Source: RGIG4708 sp045538875 (GTDB lineage Bacteria; Bacillota; Clostridia; UMGS1810). From it: DNA of 64,000 nucleotides. Shown here piece by piece: positions 26,304 through 36,000 of the stretch. Each line of letters begins with the position of its first letter. Position 1 is the stretch's first letter. The notes below the pieces were generated by a model. That model made no database searches. It worked only from the letters and a program-made list of their open reading frames with translations, and was not told the DNA's origin. The position numbers were made by a program, and so were the translations under genes. Location of the stretch: NCBI GenBank assembly GCA_045538875.1, contig JAZQEG010000017.1, positions 1 through 64,000 of the forward strand. Reading direction: 5' to 3'.

Positions 26304-26319
26304 TTAATGGTTATAACTT

Positions 26320-28011
26320 TTAATCAATTGTAATATTATCAGGAAATTCATCACAGCGTTTTGCCAAATCAGAAAAAATATCAGCTGAGCTGGCATTTTT
26401 TCGAGGCTCAAAGTACGATTCTTCACCTTTGGCAACAGTTGAAATGTCTGCCTGTATACCTGTAACACTCAAAATAATTTTACTAAGTGTTTGTGCCTCA
26501 CCGGAAGTATCAAAGTCTTGCTTTAACTGCTTGTCGGGGAACTGAAGTAATATTCCTTTTTTGCTTTTTAAAGGTATTGCCTCGCTGATGTGCAAATACA
26601 ATGTAAGATGCATCTGATTTTGCACCTCTTCTATAATTTCTGCCCAGTTATTTATTATTTTATTGTATTCTTCATTAGGTATACTTTTAACTTCATCATT
26701 TTGCAAATCAGTGCTACAAGACTTTTGTTGAGTTGTATCTGGTGTTATTTGCTCTGTTTCAACTATAACATCAGATGGCAAATCGCATTGCAAATCTTTT
26801 TGCTTAACTGGTTCTAACCCATCATATTCGGTAGCTGCCTTAGGCTGTGTTTTTGGAGCATCAAGCTGACCAGATGCAAGCTTTTTTTCGAGAGTTGCAA
26901 TTCTGTCCAGTGCAGATGCCATATCATCACTGAACATAGGATTTGCAAGTTTTACAAGAGCACACTCAATAAGTACTCTTTTGTTTGAAACATAACGCAG
27001 GTCACGGATTAAATCGGTAAGCAAATAAATACATCTGATTAATTTTTCCTGCGGGTAAAATTTAACAGTGTTATTTATTAATTCACCTTTTTTTGCACTG
27101 CACACAAAGTCCGATTTCATAATTGAATAATTGAGCATCTCTCGGTATACATTAAGCATATCTAATGCAAAATTATCAAGCGACTTGCCGTTTTGAACAC
27201 ACAAATCAAACCCACATATTAAGCTTTTTGTGTCACCATTTGCAATATGCTGCGCAAATTGGTACAAAACTGTGTCATCCATTGCACCCACTACAGTTAC
27301 AATGTCATCATAAGTTATATTATTTTTTTTAAACGCAATACACCTGTCAAGGATGCTGAGCGAATCACGCATAGACCCGTTGCCAAGATATGCTATATAT
27401 TCTAGTGCATCATCATCAACATTTATATTTTCGCCAAGCAAAATTTGCTTCATAGCAGCAGTTATATCGTAAATAGAAATTACCGAAAAATCAAACCTCT
27501 GGCATCTCGAAAGTATAGTAGCAGGAACCATGTGTATTTCGGTAGTGGCAAGTATAAAAATTACATGTGCAGGCGGTTCCTCAAGAGTTTTTAAAAGTGC
27601 ATTAAAAGCACCTTTTGACAGCATATGAACTTCGTCTATTATATATATTTTGTATTTAGAAGTGGCACACGAATATCTGCACTGTTCTATAATTTCACGG
27701 ATATTGGCAACACCAGTATTTGATGCGGCGTCAATTTCGATAATATCTATATTTGAACCATCAAGTATGCTTTTGCACATATCACATTCATTGCAGGGAT
27801 TACCGCTTAGATTATTGTAGCAATTGACAGCACGCGAAAATATTTTGGCAGTTGAGGTTTTGCCAGTGCCTCTTGTACCTGTAAAGAGGTATGCGTGCGC
27901 AATCTTACCTTCGGTTATTTGATTTTTTAATGTATTTACAATATGGCTTTGGCCTATAACATCATTAAATGTAACAGGGCGCCACTTTCTGTACAAAGCC
28001 TGGTATGCCAT
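26320..28011 (-). CDS. dnaX: DNA polymerase III subunit gamma/tau
   Basis: A 563-residue clamp-loader ATPase that organises the replicative polymerase and loads the sliding clamp. The N-terminus YQALYRKWRP and Walker A GTRGTGKTS (about residues 45-53) are followed by a four-Cys zinc module (NPCNECDMC region), Walker B IYIIDEVHML and sensor LATTE. The C-terminal third is acidic and Gln-rich, then ends in a tau-like polymerase-binding domain. ATG 28011 is chosen with AAAGGA 9 bases upstream; the ATG at 28050 would add 13 residues foreign to the family. The SRP RNA gene sits directly upstream, as in Bacillus (scr-dnaX). recR and yaaK, the usual downstream partners, are absent. Confidence 0.95.
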   Translation of the reverse strand: MAYQALYRKWRPVTFNDVIGQSHIVNTLKNQITEGKIAHAYLFTGTRGTGKTSTAKIFSRAVNCYNNLSGNPCNECDMCKSILDGSNIDIIEIDAASNTGVANIREIIEQCRYSCATSKYKIYIIDEVHMLSKGAFNALLKTLEEPPAHVIFILATTEIHMVPATILSRCQRFDFSVISIYDITAAMKQILLGENINVDDDALEYIAYLGNGSMRDSLSILDRCIAFKKNNITYDDIVTVVGAMDDTVLYQFAQHIANGDTKSLICGFDLCVQNGKSLDNFALDMLNVYREMLNYSIMKSDFVCSAKKGELINNTVKFYPQEKLIRCIYLLTDLIRDLRYVSNKRVLIECALVKLANPMFSDDMASALDRIATLEKKLASGQLDAPKTQPKAATEYDGLEPVKQKDLQCDLPSDVIVETEQITPDTTQQKSCSTDLQNDEVKSIPNEEYNKIINNWAEIIEEVQNQMHLTLYLHISEAIPLKSKKGILLQFPDKQLKQDFDTSGEAQTLSKIILSVTGIQADISTVAKGEESYFEPRKNASSADIFSDLAKRCDEFPDNITID

Positions 28012-28099
28012 TTTAGCACATCCTTTCGCAATTGATTGCGCAAATTGCAATCTAAAAGTTTTATGTATAAAAAAATGCCGTTAATCCAAAATTGTATTG

Positions 28100-28280
28100 A
28101 AAGTTCAGACTAAGACTCGAACCGGGTGAACTTGCGGCACACGCACAGCATTTCTTATGGCTGCTTGATTCCTCACCTGACCAGGTTCGAAAGCCTGCAT
28201 TGCGCAAGGCCCGGTTGTCAACACCATAGTCTGAACGATCAACCTGATTTAGGATTAAGCTCCAAACGGAACTTAACGAC
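28100..28280 (-). ncRNA. ffs: Signal recognition particle RNA, large Gram-positive type
   Basis: On the minus strand CTGGTCAGGTGAGGAA followed by AAGCAGCCATAAG is the conserved SRP helix 8 that binds Ffh (CUGGUCAGG ... AGCAGCC). Long helix 5 is closed by GTTCAGACTA (28227-28236 on the plus strand) pairing perfectly with TAGTCTGAAC (28103-28112). Some 45 bases lie 5' of helix 5 and would form the Alu domain, as in the 6S-size SRP RNA of Bacillus and Clostridium and unlike the short 4.5S of E. coli. The 5' end is set near 28280 from the promoter; the 3' end is approximate. It is adjacent to dnaX, a conserved neighbour. Confidence 0.9.
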
Positions 28281-28286
28281 ATTATT

Positions 28287-28315
28287 ATTATACTACATAA
28301 CAATCAAAATATCAA
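28287..28315 (-). promoter_or_regulatory. SigA promoter of the SRP RNA
   Basis: TTGATA (28310-28315) and TATAAT (28287-28292) on the minus strand are 17 bases apart. Transcription would begin near 28280, which fits the RNA fold. Confidence 0.8.
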
Positions 28316-28361
28316 GCGATTTTTGCACTTTTAAAACAATTTTTATTAAATTAAAAATAAC

Positions 28362-28390
28362 AAAAAACACCCCGAAAAATTTGGGGTGTT
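28362..28390 (-). terminator. Terminator after tRNA-Arg
   Basis: An AACACCCC / GGGGTGTT stem (28366-28373 with 28383-28390) is followed on the minus strand by six T residues. It lies 4 bases after the tRNA 3' end. Confidence 0.85.
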
Positions 28391-28394
28391 TGTA

Positions 28395-28471
28395 TGGCGC
28401 GCTGTGAAGAATTCGAATCCTCGACCTTCTGGTCCGTAGCCAGACGCTCTATCCAGCTGAGCTAACAGCGC
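28395..28471 (-). tRNA. tRNA-Arg (anticodon ACG)
   Basis: A full 77-nt cloverleaf can be folded: acceptor GCGCTGT/ACAGCGC, D arm GCTCAGCTGGATAGAGC, and anticodon stem TCTGG/CCAGA with loop CTACGGA. The anticodon is ACG (read as ICG after deamination). The T arm has loop TTCGAAT. The discriminator G and 3' CCA are encoded. Confidence 0.97.
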
Positions 28472-28491
28472 ATATTTTTAACAACTTAGTT

Positions 28492-28520
28492 AGTATAACA
28501 CAGTTTTTTATCAAAATCAA
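28492..28520 (-). promoter_or_regulatory. Promoter of tRNA-Arg
   Basis: TTGATT (28515-28520) and TATACT (28492-28497) on the minus strand with 17-base spacing, about 20 bases before the tRNA. Confidence 0.7.
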
Positions 28521-28629
28521 GTATTTTTTTAAAAAATATTAAATTTTCCAAAATATATTAAGTATTAAACAACATCAAACAGCAATACTATAACTGCAAA
28601 ACCATTTTATAAAAAAGGAGTAAATAATC

Positions 28630-28770
28630 ATGGATAACAATCAAAACAAATCAAACCAGAGACAGAACAACCAAAACAACCAGAACAACCAAAATAACAA
28701 CCAAAAAAACAAAAACGACAAAAGACAGTCATCTAAGAACAACGATATTTCAAACTTTGAAGTATATTAA
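28630..28770 (+). CDS. 46-residue Asn/Gln-rich micro-protein
   Basis: An ORF from ATG 28630 to TAA 28770 with GGAG 9 bases upstream. About half of its residues are Asn or Gln, mainly as NNQ/NQNNQ repeats, with Lys/Arg mixed in. It ends in a more ordinary SKNNDISNFEVY. A terminator-like hairpin follows. Very hydrophilic, no membrane or signal segment. Low-complexity Asn/Gln-rich small proteins occur among spore proteins (for example gamma-type SASP or coat components), but I do not recognise a family. The ribosome-binding site and clean terminator argue that it is real. Confidence 0.6.
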   Translation: MDNNQNKSNQRQNNQNNQNNQNNNQKNKNDKRQSSKNNDISNFEVY

Positions 28771-28801
28771 TGAGCACTGTTAAATAAAGGCTAAATTTTA
28801 A

Positions 28802-28855
28802 AAAAGCTGCCATATCTGAAAGTTTTGTAAAACATATGCAGATTTGGCAGCTTTT
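28802..28855. terminator. Bidirectional terminator
   Basis: A long imperfect stem (28802-28818 with 28839-28855, core AAGCTGCC/GGCAGCTT) is followed on the minus strand by a run of seven T residues and on the plus strand by four. It ends the large secreted-protein gene and the Asn/Gln-rich ORF. Confidence 0.8.
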
Positions 28856-28859
28856 GCTA

Positions 28860-31283
28860 TTAAAATTTTGTATTTATTGTGACTCTATGTAATGTTTCAT
28901 CATATGATACCTCAAATCCGTTTTGTTTGCAAAATTGTGCAATACCAACATAAGCACATCCATTTTTAATTACAAGATTTTTACTATCAACATTATTTTG
29001 TGCGTTACATACATTTTTTAAAAATTGGTATGGTGCAAACGAAACTCCGTCTTGCTCGTAAGGCCTGTTTAAAAAAATTACATAATTATCATCAACCCTA
29101 ACAGTAAGATTTCGGTATTTTTTGTACTCGTATGGTGTGTCGTCTACATACAATGTATCACCTATTTTTGAAATTTTGTTTACATCTTTACCCAATTCAA
29201 GCTTGTCATAATACATTCCGTCAGGTGAAAGATACAAAGCACCATCATCTATATAGTAGTATGTATCACCTGCCACATCGATAAATTGGGGTTTATCCCC
29301 CTCAAATATACCTTTTAAAAAGCCTTTTCCATCGCAGTAAAAATAATTTCGGTCGCTTGATTTATAATTGGTGTATGAATATTTATTACTTACAGGCAAA
29401 TTAAATGTTCCGTCAGATAACACCCAATTTGTTTTGTCTACCGAGCTGTATTTTGAGCCTGCAGTCACATAATATACCCCATCAGCATAAGACATATCTG
29501 TTGGATACTGATAAAATGTATATGACGAATCAAACGAAAAGTCGTCGTTTAAAAAATAAATTGTTTTAAAATACTCCCTCACGCCATAGTATGCCTTTGA
29601 GTCATATAATGACGGCTTTACCATATAGCCGCCATCGGTATACAAAAACTCATATTGATTCCAGTTGCCATGCAGTGCACTCTCAAACTCGGGCGAAATG
29701 TTAACCTCCTGCCAAACTCGCTTGTCAAAGGATTTATATAGCTTGCAATTATCCCATTTAATATATTCTCTGCCAGTAAATGACATATCACGAGGCACCT
29801 TTTGCATTGCAGATTTGTATGTTTTGGGCACGGTTTTTTGGTTTGTAAGTGTAAGGCTGTTTTCCATACCGCCAAGATAATTTGTAGGCAGTATCACATC
29901 AACAATAAATGTGGTTGTTGTACCTCCGGACAGCTCTACACAAGCCATTGTATCTAGCTCTTTGTTGGCTTGTTCGCCTTTGCAAAGTGCATAATTGTTG
30001 ATTGGATTACCATTTTTATCTTTTAAAATAACAATATTGTTTGATGTGGTGTTGAGGTTGTAGTTTACATACCTTGTAATTTTACCCTCATTGGTGATTG
30101 TGATTTTATATTCAAGGCAAACACCATAGTTACCAAGGTTGCAGGCATCATTACCTGTTGCATCTAGCCCTAGTACATCATTGGGTATATAATTATTGTA
30201 GCTATAGCCCGATTGTTTACCTGGAAATTTGGTGTAATCGGAGCGATTGTTTGCAAATACCCAAACATTATCTTTTTTATTTTCTGGTACAGAGTTGCCG
30301 TAATATTTTAATTTGTTGTTATCCTCATACTTAAATTCAAGCATATCTGAGCCAACTGCATTAACTTTGTTCCAAGGGTCGGCATATGGGTTTAAATGTG
30401 TGTACCAGTGGGTTATTTTGTTACCCTGTGGCACAAAATCGTTGTACACTATTACAGGAAATTCACCACCTGGTGTCCAATCGGCAATTGTATATTCAAG
30501 GCTTGTTTGTAGCTTGTTTAAAGTGTCGGCAATGCCTTTGTACTGCTTTTCCCTCTCGTAGTAGCCAAATGCAGGATTTGGATGAACAGTTGACCTGTCT
30601 TTAAGCTTGCCTGTGGAGCGTATTGCAGCAACATTTGCTTGTGTTTTGCCGCCTATAACAGTAAAATCTGCCAGTAAATGCACAGGGCGGTAAAAAGGAA
30701 CCTCCCTGTAGTTACTTATATAGCTGCTTAGCCAAAAACTTTCTCCTGCTTTTAATTCAATATCAATTTGCTTAAATTGCCTCGGTGTATAATTTGTGCC
30801 AGAGTCGATTTCACGTATTGGCATCTTTAAATAATCTGCCCACGCGTTCATACACCCCCAAGCCTCTTCAACATTGTATTCAAACCCCTCATAAAAATAC
30901 TTAGAGTGGTCGGGTACTTCAAACCCAAGTGATGTAATTACAATTTTGGTGTCCTCTATTGCCTTAAAATATACATCAACCTCAATGTCAAATCCAGGTT
31001 CTATTATAGAATCGTTACCGTCACGAAGTTCTGTGTGATTTACATGTGATACAAACATTGAGTAATTATCTGCTTGGAGGGTGTTATTCATAATATATTT
31101 TGCATTTTTGTTTGATGTGTCTGCCAAATCCTGCCTGCGAATAAACTCGTGGCTGTTGCAATAAATGTATTTTCCACCGCCCACAGGTGTAAAAACAAGC
31201 GGTTTTGCACTCATATCAACTGCAGCTAAGGCATTTAAGGGCAACATCAATACTATCAGTGTAAAGCATAATAATTTTTTCAT
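28860..31283 (-). CDS. Large secreted protein of unknown function with copper-amine-oxidase-like C-terminus
   Basis: An 807-residue protein with a clear signal peptide (KKLLCFTLIVLMLPLNALA, cut near residue 20). The remainder is rich in Tyr, Asn, Lys and Asp, with no membrane anchor, typical of surface or secreted clostridial proteins. The central part (about 500-720) has repeated short strands of the form DGVYYVTAG, DGALYLSPDG and VDDTPYEYKK, suggestive of a beta-propeller-like repeat. The last 70 residues (VRVDDNYVIFLNRPYEQDGV ... GFEVSYDETLHRVTINT) match the copper amine oxidase N-terminal-like module also seen in the nuclease at 4689-5972. No catalytic motif is recognised. ATG 31283 is chosen with GAGGTG 4 bases upstream. 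The gene ends at a strong terminator. Confidence 0.75.
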   Translation of the reverse strand: MKKLLCFTLIVLMLPLNALAAVDMSAKPLVFTPVGGGKYIYCNSHEFIRRQDLADTSNKNAKYIMNNTLQADNYSMFVSHVNHTELRDGNDSIIEPGFDIEVDVYFKAIEDTKIVITSLGFEVPDHSKYFYEGFEYNVEEAWGCMNAWADYLKMPIREIDSGTNYTPRQFKQIDIELKAGESFWLSSYISNYREVPFYRPVHLLADFTVIGGKTQANVAAIRSTGKLKDRSTVHPNPAFGYYEREKQYKGIADTLNKLQTSLEYTIADWTPGGEFPVIVYNDFVPQGNKITHWYTHLNPYADPWNKVNAVGSDMLEFKYEDNNKLKYYGNSVPENKKDNVWVFANNRSDYTKFPGKQSGYSYNNYIPNDVLGLDATGNDACNLGNYGVCLEYKITITNEGKITRYVNYNLNTTSNNIVILKDKNGNPINNYALCKGEQANKELDTMACVELSGGTTTTFIVDVILPTNYLGGMENSLTLTNQKTVPKTYKSAMQKVPRDMSFTGREYIKWDNCKLYKSFDKRVWQEVNISPEFESALHGNWNQYEFLYTDGGYMVKPSLYDSKAYYGVREYFKTIYFLNDDFSFDSSYTFYQYPTDMSYADGVYYVTAGSKYSSVDKTNWVLSDGTFNLPVSNKYSYTNYKSSDRNYFYCDGKGFLKGIFEGDKPQFIDVAGDTYYYIDDGALYLSPDGMYYDKLELGKDVNKISKIGDTLYVDDTPYEYKKYRNLTVRVDDNYVIFLNRPYEQDGVSFAPYQFLKNVCNAQNNVDSKNLVIKNGCAYVGIAQFCKQNGFEVSYDETLHRVTINTKF

Positions 31284-31302
31284 AATGCACCTCAAAATAG
31301 AA

Positions 31303-31926
31303 TTATCTTGTAAAGTTGGTTCTTTCGGGCACAACTCTTTGTGGCTCTGAGTAGCCGTTTTCAAGGGCAATTTTTTTGCAATTTAAAATATATGACATAT
31401 TTTTTGCTATATTGTGCATTGTGCATATTCCCTCTTTGTCATTTGCTATATCTTCGGGTTTTGCAGCATATACCATATTCCAATATGTTGAAGAAATTAT
31501 GGGCATTTCGCTGATTGCAAAATACTTGTTCATTTCGTCAAAGGCAGATGTACATCCGCCTCTACGCGCAATTGTCACACCTGCTGCAGGCTTAAGGTAG
31601 TAAATATCTTTACCGCCGCAGTAAAAGGCTCTGTCCATAAAGCTTTTTAGTGCTCCGCACATTGCCGCATAATGAACTGGTGTGCCAAACACAAAACCGT
31701 CTGCATCTTTTGCTTTTTGTATAAATTCGTTCACGGTGTCGTCTATAACGCACTTGCCCAGATTTTTGCACGCTCCGCATCCGCGGCAACCCGATATTGG
31801 CTTATTGCCTATCCAAAAAATTTCGGTTTGGATGTTATTTTGGTTTAATTTTTTTTCTACTTCGCAAAGAGCAGTATATGTACTTCCGTTTTGATTTGGG
31901 CTGCCGTTTACAAGAATAACTTTCAT
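31303..31926 (-). CDS. Flavodoxin-fold NAD(P)H-dependent FMN reductase
   Basis: A 207-residue protein of the NADPH-dependent FMN reductase / iron-sulfur flavoprotein group. The FMN phosphate loop is VNGSPNQNGST (about residues 6-16), and GTPVHYAAMCGALKSFMDR forms the second flavin-contact region. A compact CRGCGACKNLGKC (about 47-59) has the four Cys spacing of many clostridial flavoproteins, which may hold a 4Fe-4S cluster or be simply structural. The cytoplasmic electron acceptor is unknown. It lies 19 bases before the large secreted protein and may share its transcript. Confidence 0.85.
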   Translation of the reverse strand: MKVILVNGSPNQNGSTYTALCEVEKKLNQNNIQTEIFWIGNKPISGCRGCGACKNLGKCVIDDTVNEFIQKAKDADGFVFGTPVHYAAMCGALKSFMDRAFYCGGKDIYYLKPAAGVTIARRGGCTSAFDEMNKYFAISEMPIISSTYWNMVYAAKPEDIANDKEGICTMHNIAKNMSYILNCKKIALENGYSEPQRVVPERTNFTR

Positions 31927-31962
31927 TTTAAAACACTCCTTAAATTTATCTACTTAATAATA

Positions 31963-31991
31963 AATATACCATACTTTTTAACTATATACAA
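31963..31991 (-). promoter_or_regulatory. Possible promoter of the flavoprotein gene
   Basis: TTGTAT (31986-31991) and TATATT (31963-31968) on the minus strand, 17 bases apart. Confidence 0.4.
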
Positions 31992-32024
31992 CTCTTTTTA
32001 TTTTACAGAGCATCTTTAAAGCAA

Positions 32025-32056
32025 TAAAAAATTCCCACAGAAAAATTCTGTGGGAA
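32025..32056 (-). terminator. Terminator after rpsI
   Basis: A perfect 11-bp stem TTCCCACAGAA (32032-32042) with complement at 32046-32056 is followed by a TTTTTATT tract on the minus strand, 17 bases past the rpsI stop. Confidence 0.9.
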
Positions 32057-32073
32057 TAAAGACAATATACTGA

Positions 32074-32466
32074 TTATCTCTTTGAAAACTGTGGTGCACG
32101 ACGAGCAGCTTTGAGACCATATTTTTTTCTTTCTTTCATTCTTGAATCTCGAGTTAAGAAGCCTGCAGCTTTAAGAACTGCTCTGTATTCATCCTCTACT
32201 GTAAGAAGCGCTCTTGCAATACCGTGTCTGATAGCACCTGCCTGACCTGTAAAACCACCGCCTGTAACCTTTGCAACAACGTCAAATTTACCAAGTGTAT
32301 CGGTAGCAACGAGTGGCTGTCTAACAACAACCTTGAGTGTTTCCAAACCAAAGTAATCGTCGATTGTTCTATCATTAATAACAATTTTACCTGTACCAGG
32401 AACAAGTCTTACTCTTGCAACAGAGCTTTTTCTTCTTCCTGTGCCATATAACTGTACGTTAGCCAT
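32074..32466 (-). CDS. rpsI: 30S ribosomal protein uS9
   Basis: A 130-residue small-subunit protein whose C-terminal tail reaches the decoding centre and P-site tRNA. The start YGTGRRKSSVARVRL, the core GGGFTGQAGAIRHGIARALL and the invariant tail KARRAPQFSKR-like ending (RRAPQFSKR) are all present. AAGGAGGA lies close upstream of the ATG. It follows rplM by 14 bases, the usual two-gene operon. Confidence 0.98.
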   Translation of the reverse strand: MANVQLYGTGRRKSSVARVRLVPGTGKIVINDRTIDDYFGLETLKVVVRQPLVATDTLGKFDVVAKVTGGGFTGQAGAIRHGIARALLTVEDEYRAVLKAAGFLTRDSRMKERKKYGLKAARRAPQFSKR

Positions 32467-32480
32467 TTTAAAAATCCTCC

Positions 32481-32918
32481 TTATTTAATAATACCTGTGT
32501 AAACTTCAGGTTTTTGTGCAGCATGGTTGTGCTCTGAGCCTTTGTAAATTCTAAGGCGTGTCATGCTGTTTGCTCCAATTGTGTTAGATGGGAGCATACC
32601 CTTTACAGCAAGCATCATTGCTTTTTCAGGATTTTTTGCCATAAGTGTTTTGTACTGAATTTCCTTAAGACCGCCAATATAACCACTGTGGTGTCTGTAA
32701 TATTTTTGTTCAAGCTTGTTGCCGGTAAGAACCGCCTTGTCAGCATTGATAACAATTACAAAATCACCGCAATCAACATGTGGTGTAAATGTAGGCTTAA
32801 TTTTACCTCTTAAAATAGAAGCAGCAGCACTTGCAACTCTACCGAGTGGTTTGCCAGCAGCATCTATAATATACCATTTTCTTTCTAATTCAGCCGGTTT
32901 AGCCATAAATGTACTCAT
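32481..32918 (-). CDS. rplM: 50S ribosomal protein uL13
   Basis: A 145-residue large-subunit assembly protein. MSTFMAKPAELERKWYIIDA, LGRVASAAASILRGK, and GDFVIVINADKAVLTGNK are typical, with MLPSNTIGANSMTRLRIYKG towards the end. ATG 32918 is chosen because GGAGG lies 8 bases upstream and the family begins here; the ATG at 32945 lies in the leader. It is first in the rplM-rpsI unit. Confidence 0.98.
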   Translation of the reverse strand: MSTFMAKPAELERKWYIIDAAGKPLGRVASAAASILRGKIKPTFTPHVDCGDFVIVINADKAVLTGNKLEQKYYRHHSGYIGGLKEIQYKTLMAKNPEKAMMLAVKGMLPSNTIGANSMTRLRIYKGSEHNHAAQKPEVYTGIIK

Positions 32919-32952
32919 TAGATTTACCTCCGTTTTTTTAATCAACTTCTAT

Positions 32953-32981
32953 ATTGTAATACAAACATTTTATTTTGTCAA
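32953..32981 (-). promoter_or_regulatory. SigA promoter of rplM-rpsI
   Basis: TTGACA (32976-32981) and TACAAT (32953-32958) on the minus strand with a 17-base spacer, about 35 bases before the rplM start. Confidence 0.8.
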
Positions 32982-33071
32982 CAACTTTTTTTGAAAATTT
33001 TAAACTATAAAACACAAACTCTGTTTTTCTTTGATTTTCTCGTGTTTTCTCTTGATTGCTCGCAACTCAAA

Positions 33072-36000
33072 TTACATTTTTATTGAATTTCCTGTTTCAA
33101 AAAGGTAAATATAAGCCTCTTTAACAGGTATTTTAAGTATTTTTTGTATAGCAATTGAGTAATATTTTAACTGTTCCCTGTATTTTTCGGCTGTTTTTTG
33201 CTCATTTTCGGTGATTTTATCTGTTTTATAGTCGATTATCACAATTTTGCCGTCATTATCTATATAAAACGCATCCACAATACCTTGTACAATTATATCG
33301 TCATCACAATCAACATCGTAAATTTCATTTGCTTTCATTATATATTTAAAAGAATATTCCCTATAAAATCTATCATAATTTTCTATCACCTTTTGACCAA
33401 GATATGAATTTATAAAATTATGTATATCCTGAGCATTTACTGCCTCATATTCTTTTTGTGTTATATAACCTTTTTGGAGCAAACTTTTTAGCTGTTTATT
33501 AAGTTGCGGCAGTGTTGACTTGGTAAAATCAATTTTTTCCATAACAAGATGCATAAGTGTACCCTTTGCTGCCGCGGTGACCTTTTGATCTTTTTTGGCA
33601 AACTGCGGTACTGCAACAATGTTTGGAGCAAACACAAAATGAGTATTTTGCTCCTCCATTGCCTTTTTCTTTAATTCTGTTACAGAAATATTTGCAGGGA
33701 TGTTTGGCATTTGCTTGTAATTATATTCAAACATAAGTGCCTCAAGTATATCATTGTCAATGTATTTTGAGTCAAAAGTAACAGGTTTCACATCTGACAC
33801 AACATCTACACAATCCAGGTCGTTTGCATAAACAGATTTGTACACAAATTTTGAACCATCATTTACTTCAATGAGGTTTTCATTGTCTTTATACTCTACC
33901 CATTTATTTCGTATAGTTGCCATAACAATCCATTCCATAAAGCAATTACATCGCAAAACAGTGTTAGGTGAAATTACGTCACCCTCTCCTGAAAGCTTTG
34001 AAGCCACATCGCCAAGCAGCTTTTTGTAATCATTGTGATGACCAACTATAACAAGCTTTTCGCGGGCTCTTGTAAGAGCTACATACAAAATACGAAGATC
34101 CTCAGATATATCCTCGCACTCCATACTGTACCTTATAGCATTTTTTGCAGCTGTAGGATAGCTGATTCTGCGTGCGTAGTCGATAACATTTACTCCAACA
34201 CCAAAATCCTTGTGAGTAAGCACGGCAGAGGTTAAATCTCTTTTGTTAAACTTGGTGGTAGTTCGGGCAACAAACACAACAGGAAATTCAAGGCCCTTGC
34301 TTTTGTGGATTGTCATTACTCTAACCACATTGTCGTTTTCGTCAATGAGCTTTGCAGAGTCGCTATCCATACCCTTGGTGCGTATTTTTTCAATATAATT
34401 TACAAAATTAAAAATGCCTTTAAAATTGTTTGTTTCAAAATCATTTGCTTTTGTGTAGAGCATACGAACGTTTGATTTTGCCAAACTGCTGTTTTCGAGC
34501 GTGCTCAGATATACCATATAATCAGTATCACATACAATTTGTTCAAGCAGCATATTTACGCTCATATACTTTGACATATCATAAAAACCACTTATGAGTT
34601 TTACAAATATTTTGCACTTAATTGCAAGACTGTCATTATTTTTGGAATATGCTTTTACACCATAATAAAAATATCCTTTTGGGCTGCAATTGCGTATTTT
34701 CATAAGCTCATCATCGGTAAAGCTAAACACAGGGTGGTGCATTACCGCAACAAGCGAAATATCGTCAAGGGGATTATCAATTACCTTTAGTATGTTGATT
34801 AAAAAATCTATCTCTGGTGAATCAAAATATCCTAAAACATCTACAAAAAGCGGAATACCTCTTTGCTTAAACACCTGCGAAAAAGCCGAGGCATTTGACT
34901 TAATACCGCGCATAAGAATTACAATGTCACGATACTCAATATGCCTGTAATTTTGGATTTTTTTGTCATACACAAAGTATTTGGGGTCGTTAATCATAGT
35001 CAAAATTCTGTCTGCAATGTAAGCCGCCTCAGCAGTTTCTTTAGAAAATTCCACACAATCATCTGCATCGCTATCATCGTCGGGCATGTGACTATCGGAC
35101 ACATTGCTACTTACAAAAACTATATCGGTATGTTTTTTATCTTGGTTGTCGTCGGTATAACAATCTGAACCGCAATACAAATATTCATCATTATTGTATA
35201 CAAGCTCTCCTGCATCCTCCGTCATAAGCTGACGAAAAACAGAGTTTACACAATTAATTACATACTCGCTGCTTCTAAAGTTTGTGTTAAGTAAAATTTT
35301 GGAGTACTCATTGTAATTGCCATCTTCAAAAAGAGGATATGTGTCACTCTTGTGCTTAAAAAGCTTTGGATTGGCATCACGAAATTTGTATATGCTCTGC
35401 TTCATATCACCAACTGCAAATACATTAGGTTTGCCTTTGTTTTTGCCTGATATCAGATTAAAAATGGCTTCCTGCACAGTGTTGCAATCCTGATATTCAT
35501 CTATGTATATTTCGTCATACTTGTTCATAATGTCCACCGCAACATCACTTTGGCCGCCGTTATGCTCAAGTATTTCAAGGCACATATGCTCAAAATCCGA
35601 AAAATCTATTATATTTTTTTGGCGCTTTGCCTCAGCAAAGGCATCGCCCGCCTCAAGCGCAAGTTGGCACATAAGTTTTACAGGTTTATATACAATGCTT
35701 GCCTCTTTTGTTACACAGGCATAATCACCTGTTATATACGAAACAACAATATCCTTTGCCATATCCTTGGTAACTTTGCGAATAGCTTGTATTTTTTCTT
35801 TTGCATATTCGTCACAGCCCTTTGGAAAACGGCAAGTTTGAAAATCTACACTTTGCATAAGCTTATATGCATCATCCCAGTTGTCGCAAACACAAAGCTT
35901 GTCAAATGGCTCCATTTCGTTTGCAAAAAAGTTAACTTTATCAATAAGCATTTTGTCTGCTTTGCAGTACACAATAATTTGTTTGTAAAGCTTGACAATT

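Noticed and set aside
26241..26319. T-box or threonine leader before hom
   Set aside because: The leader between the promoter and ATG is only about 30 bases and holds no hairpin array or leader peptide.
28630..28770. Asn/Gln repeats as a tandem DNA repeat or CRISPR-like array
   Set aside because: The repeat is at codon level with irregular unit length and no spacers; it is better read as a low-complexity coding sequence.
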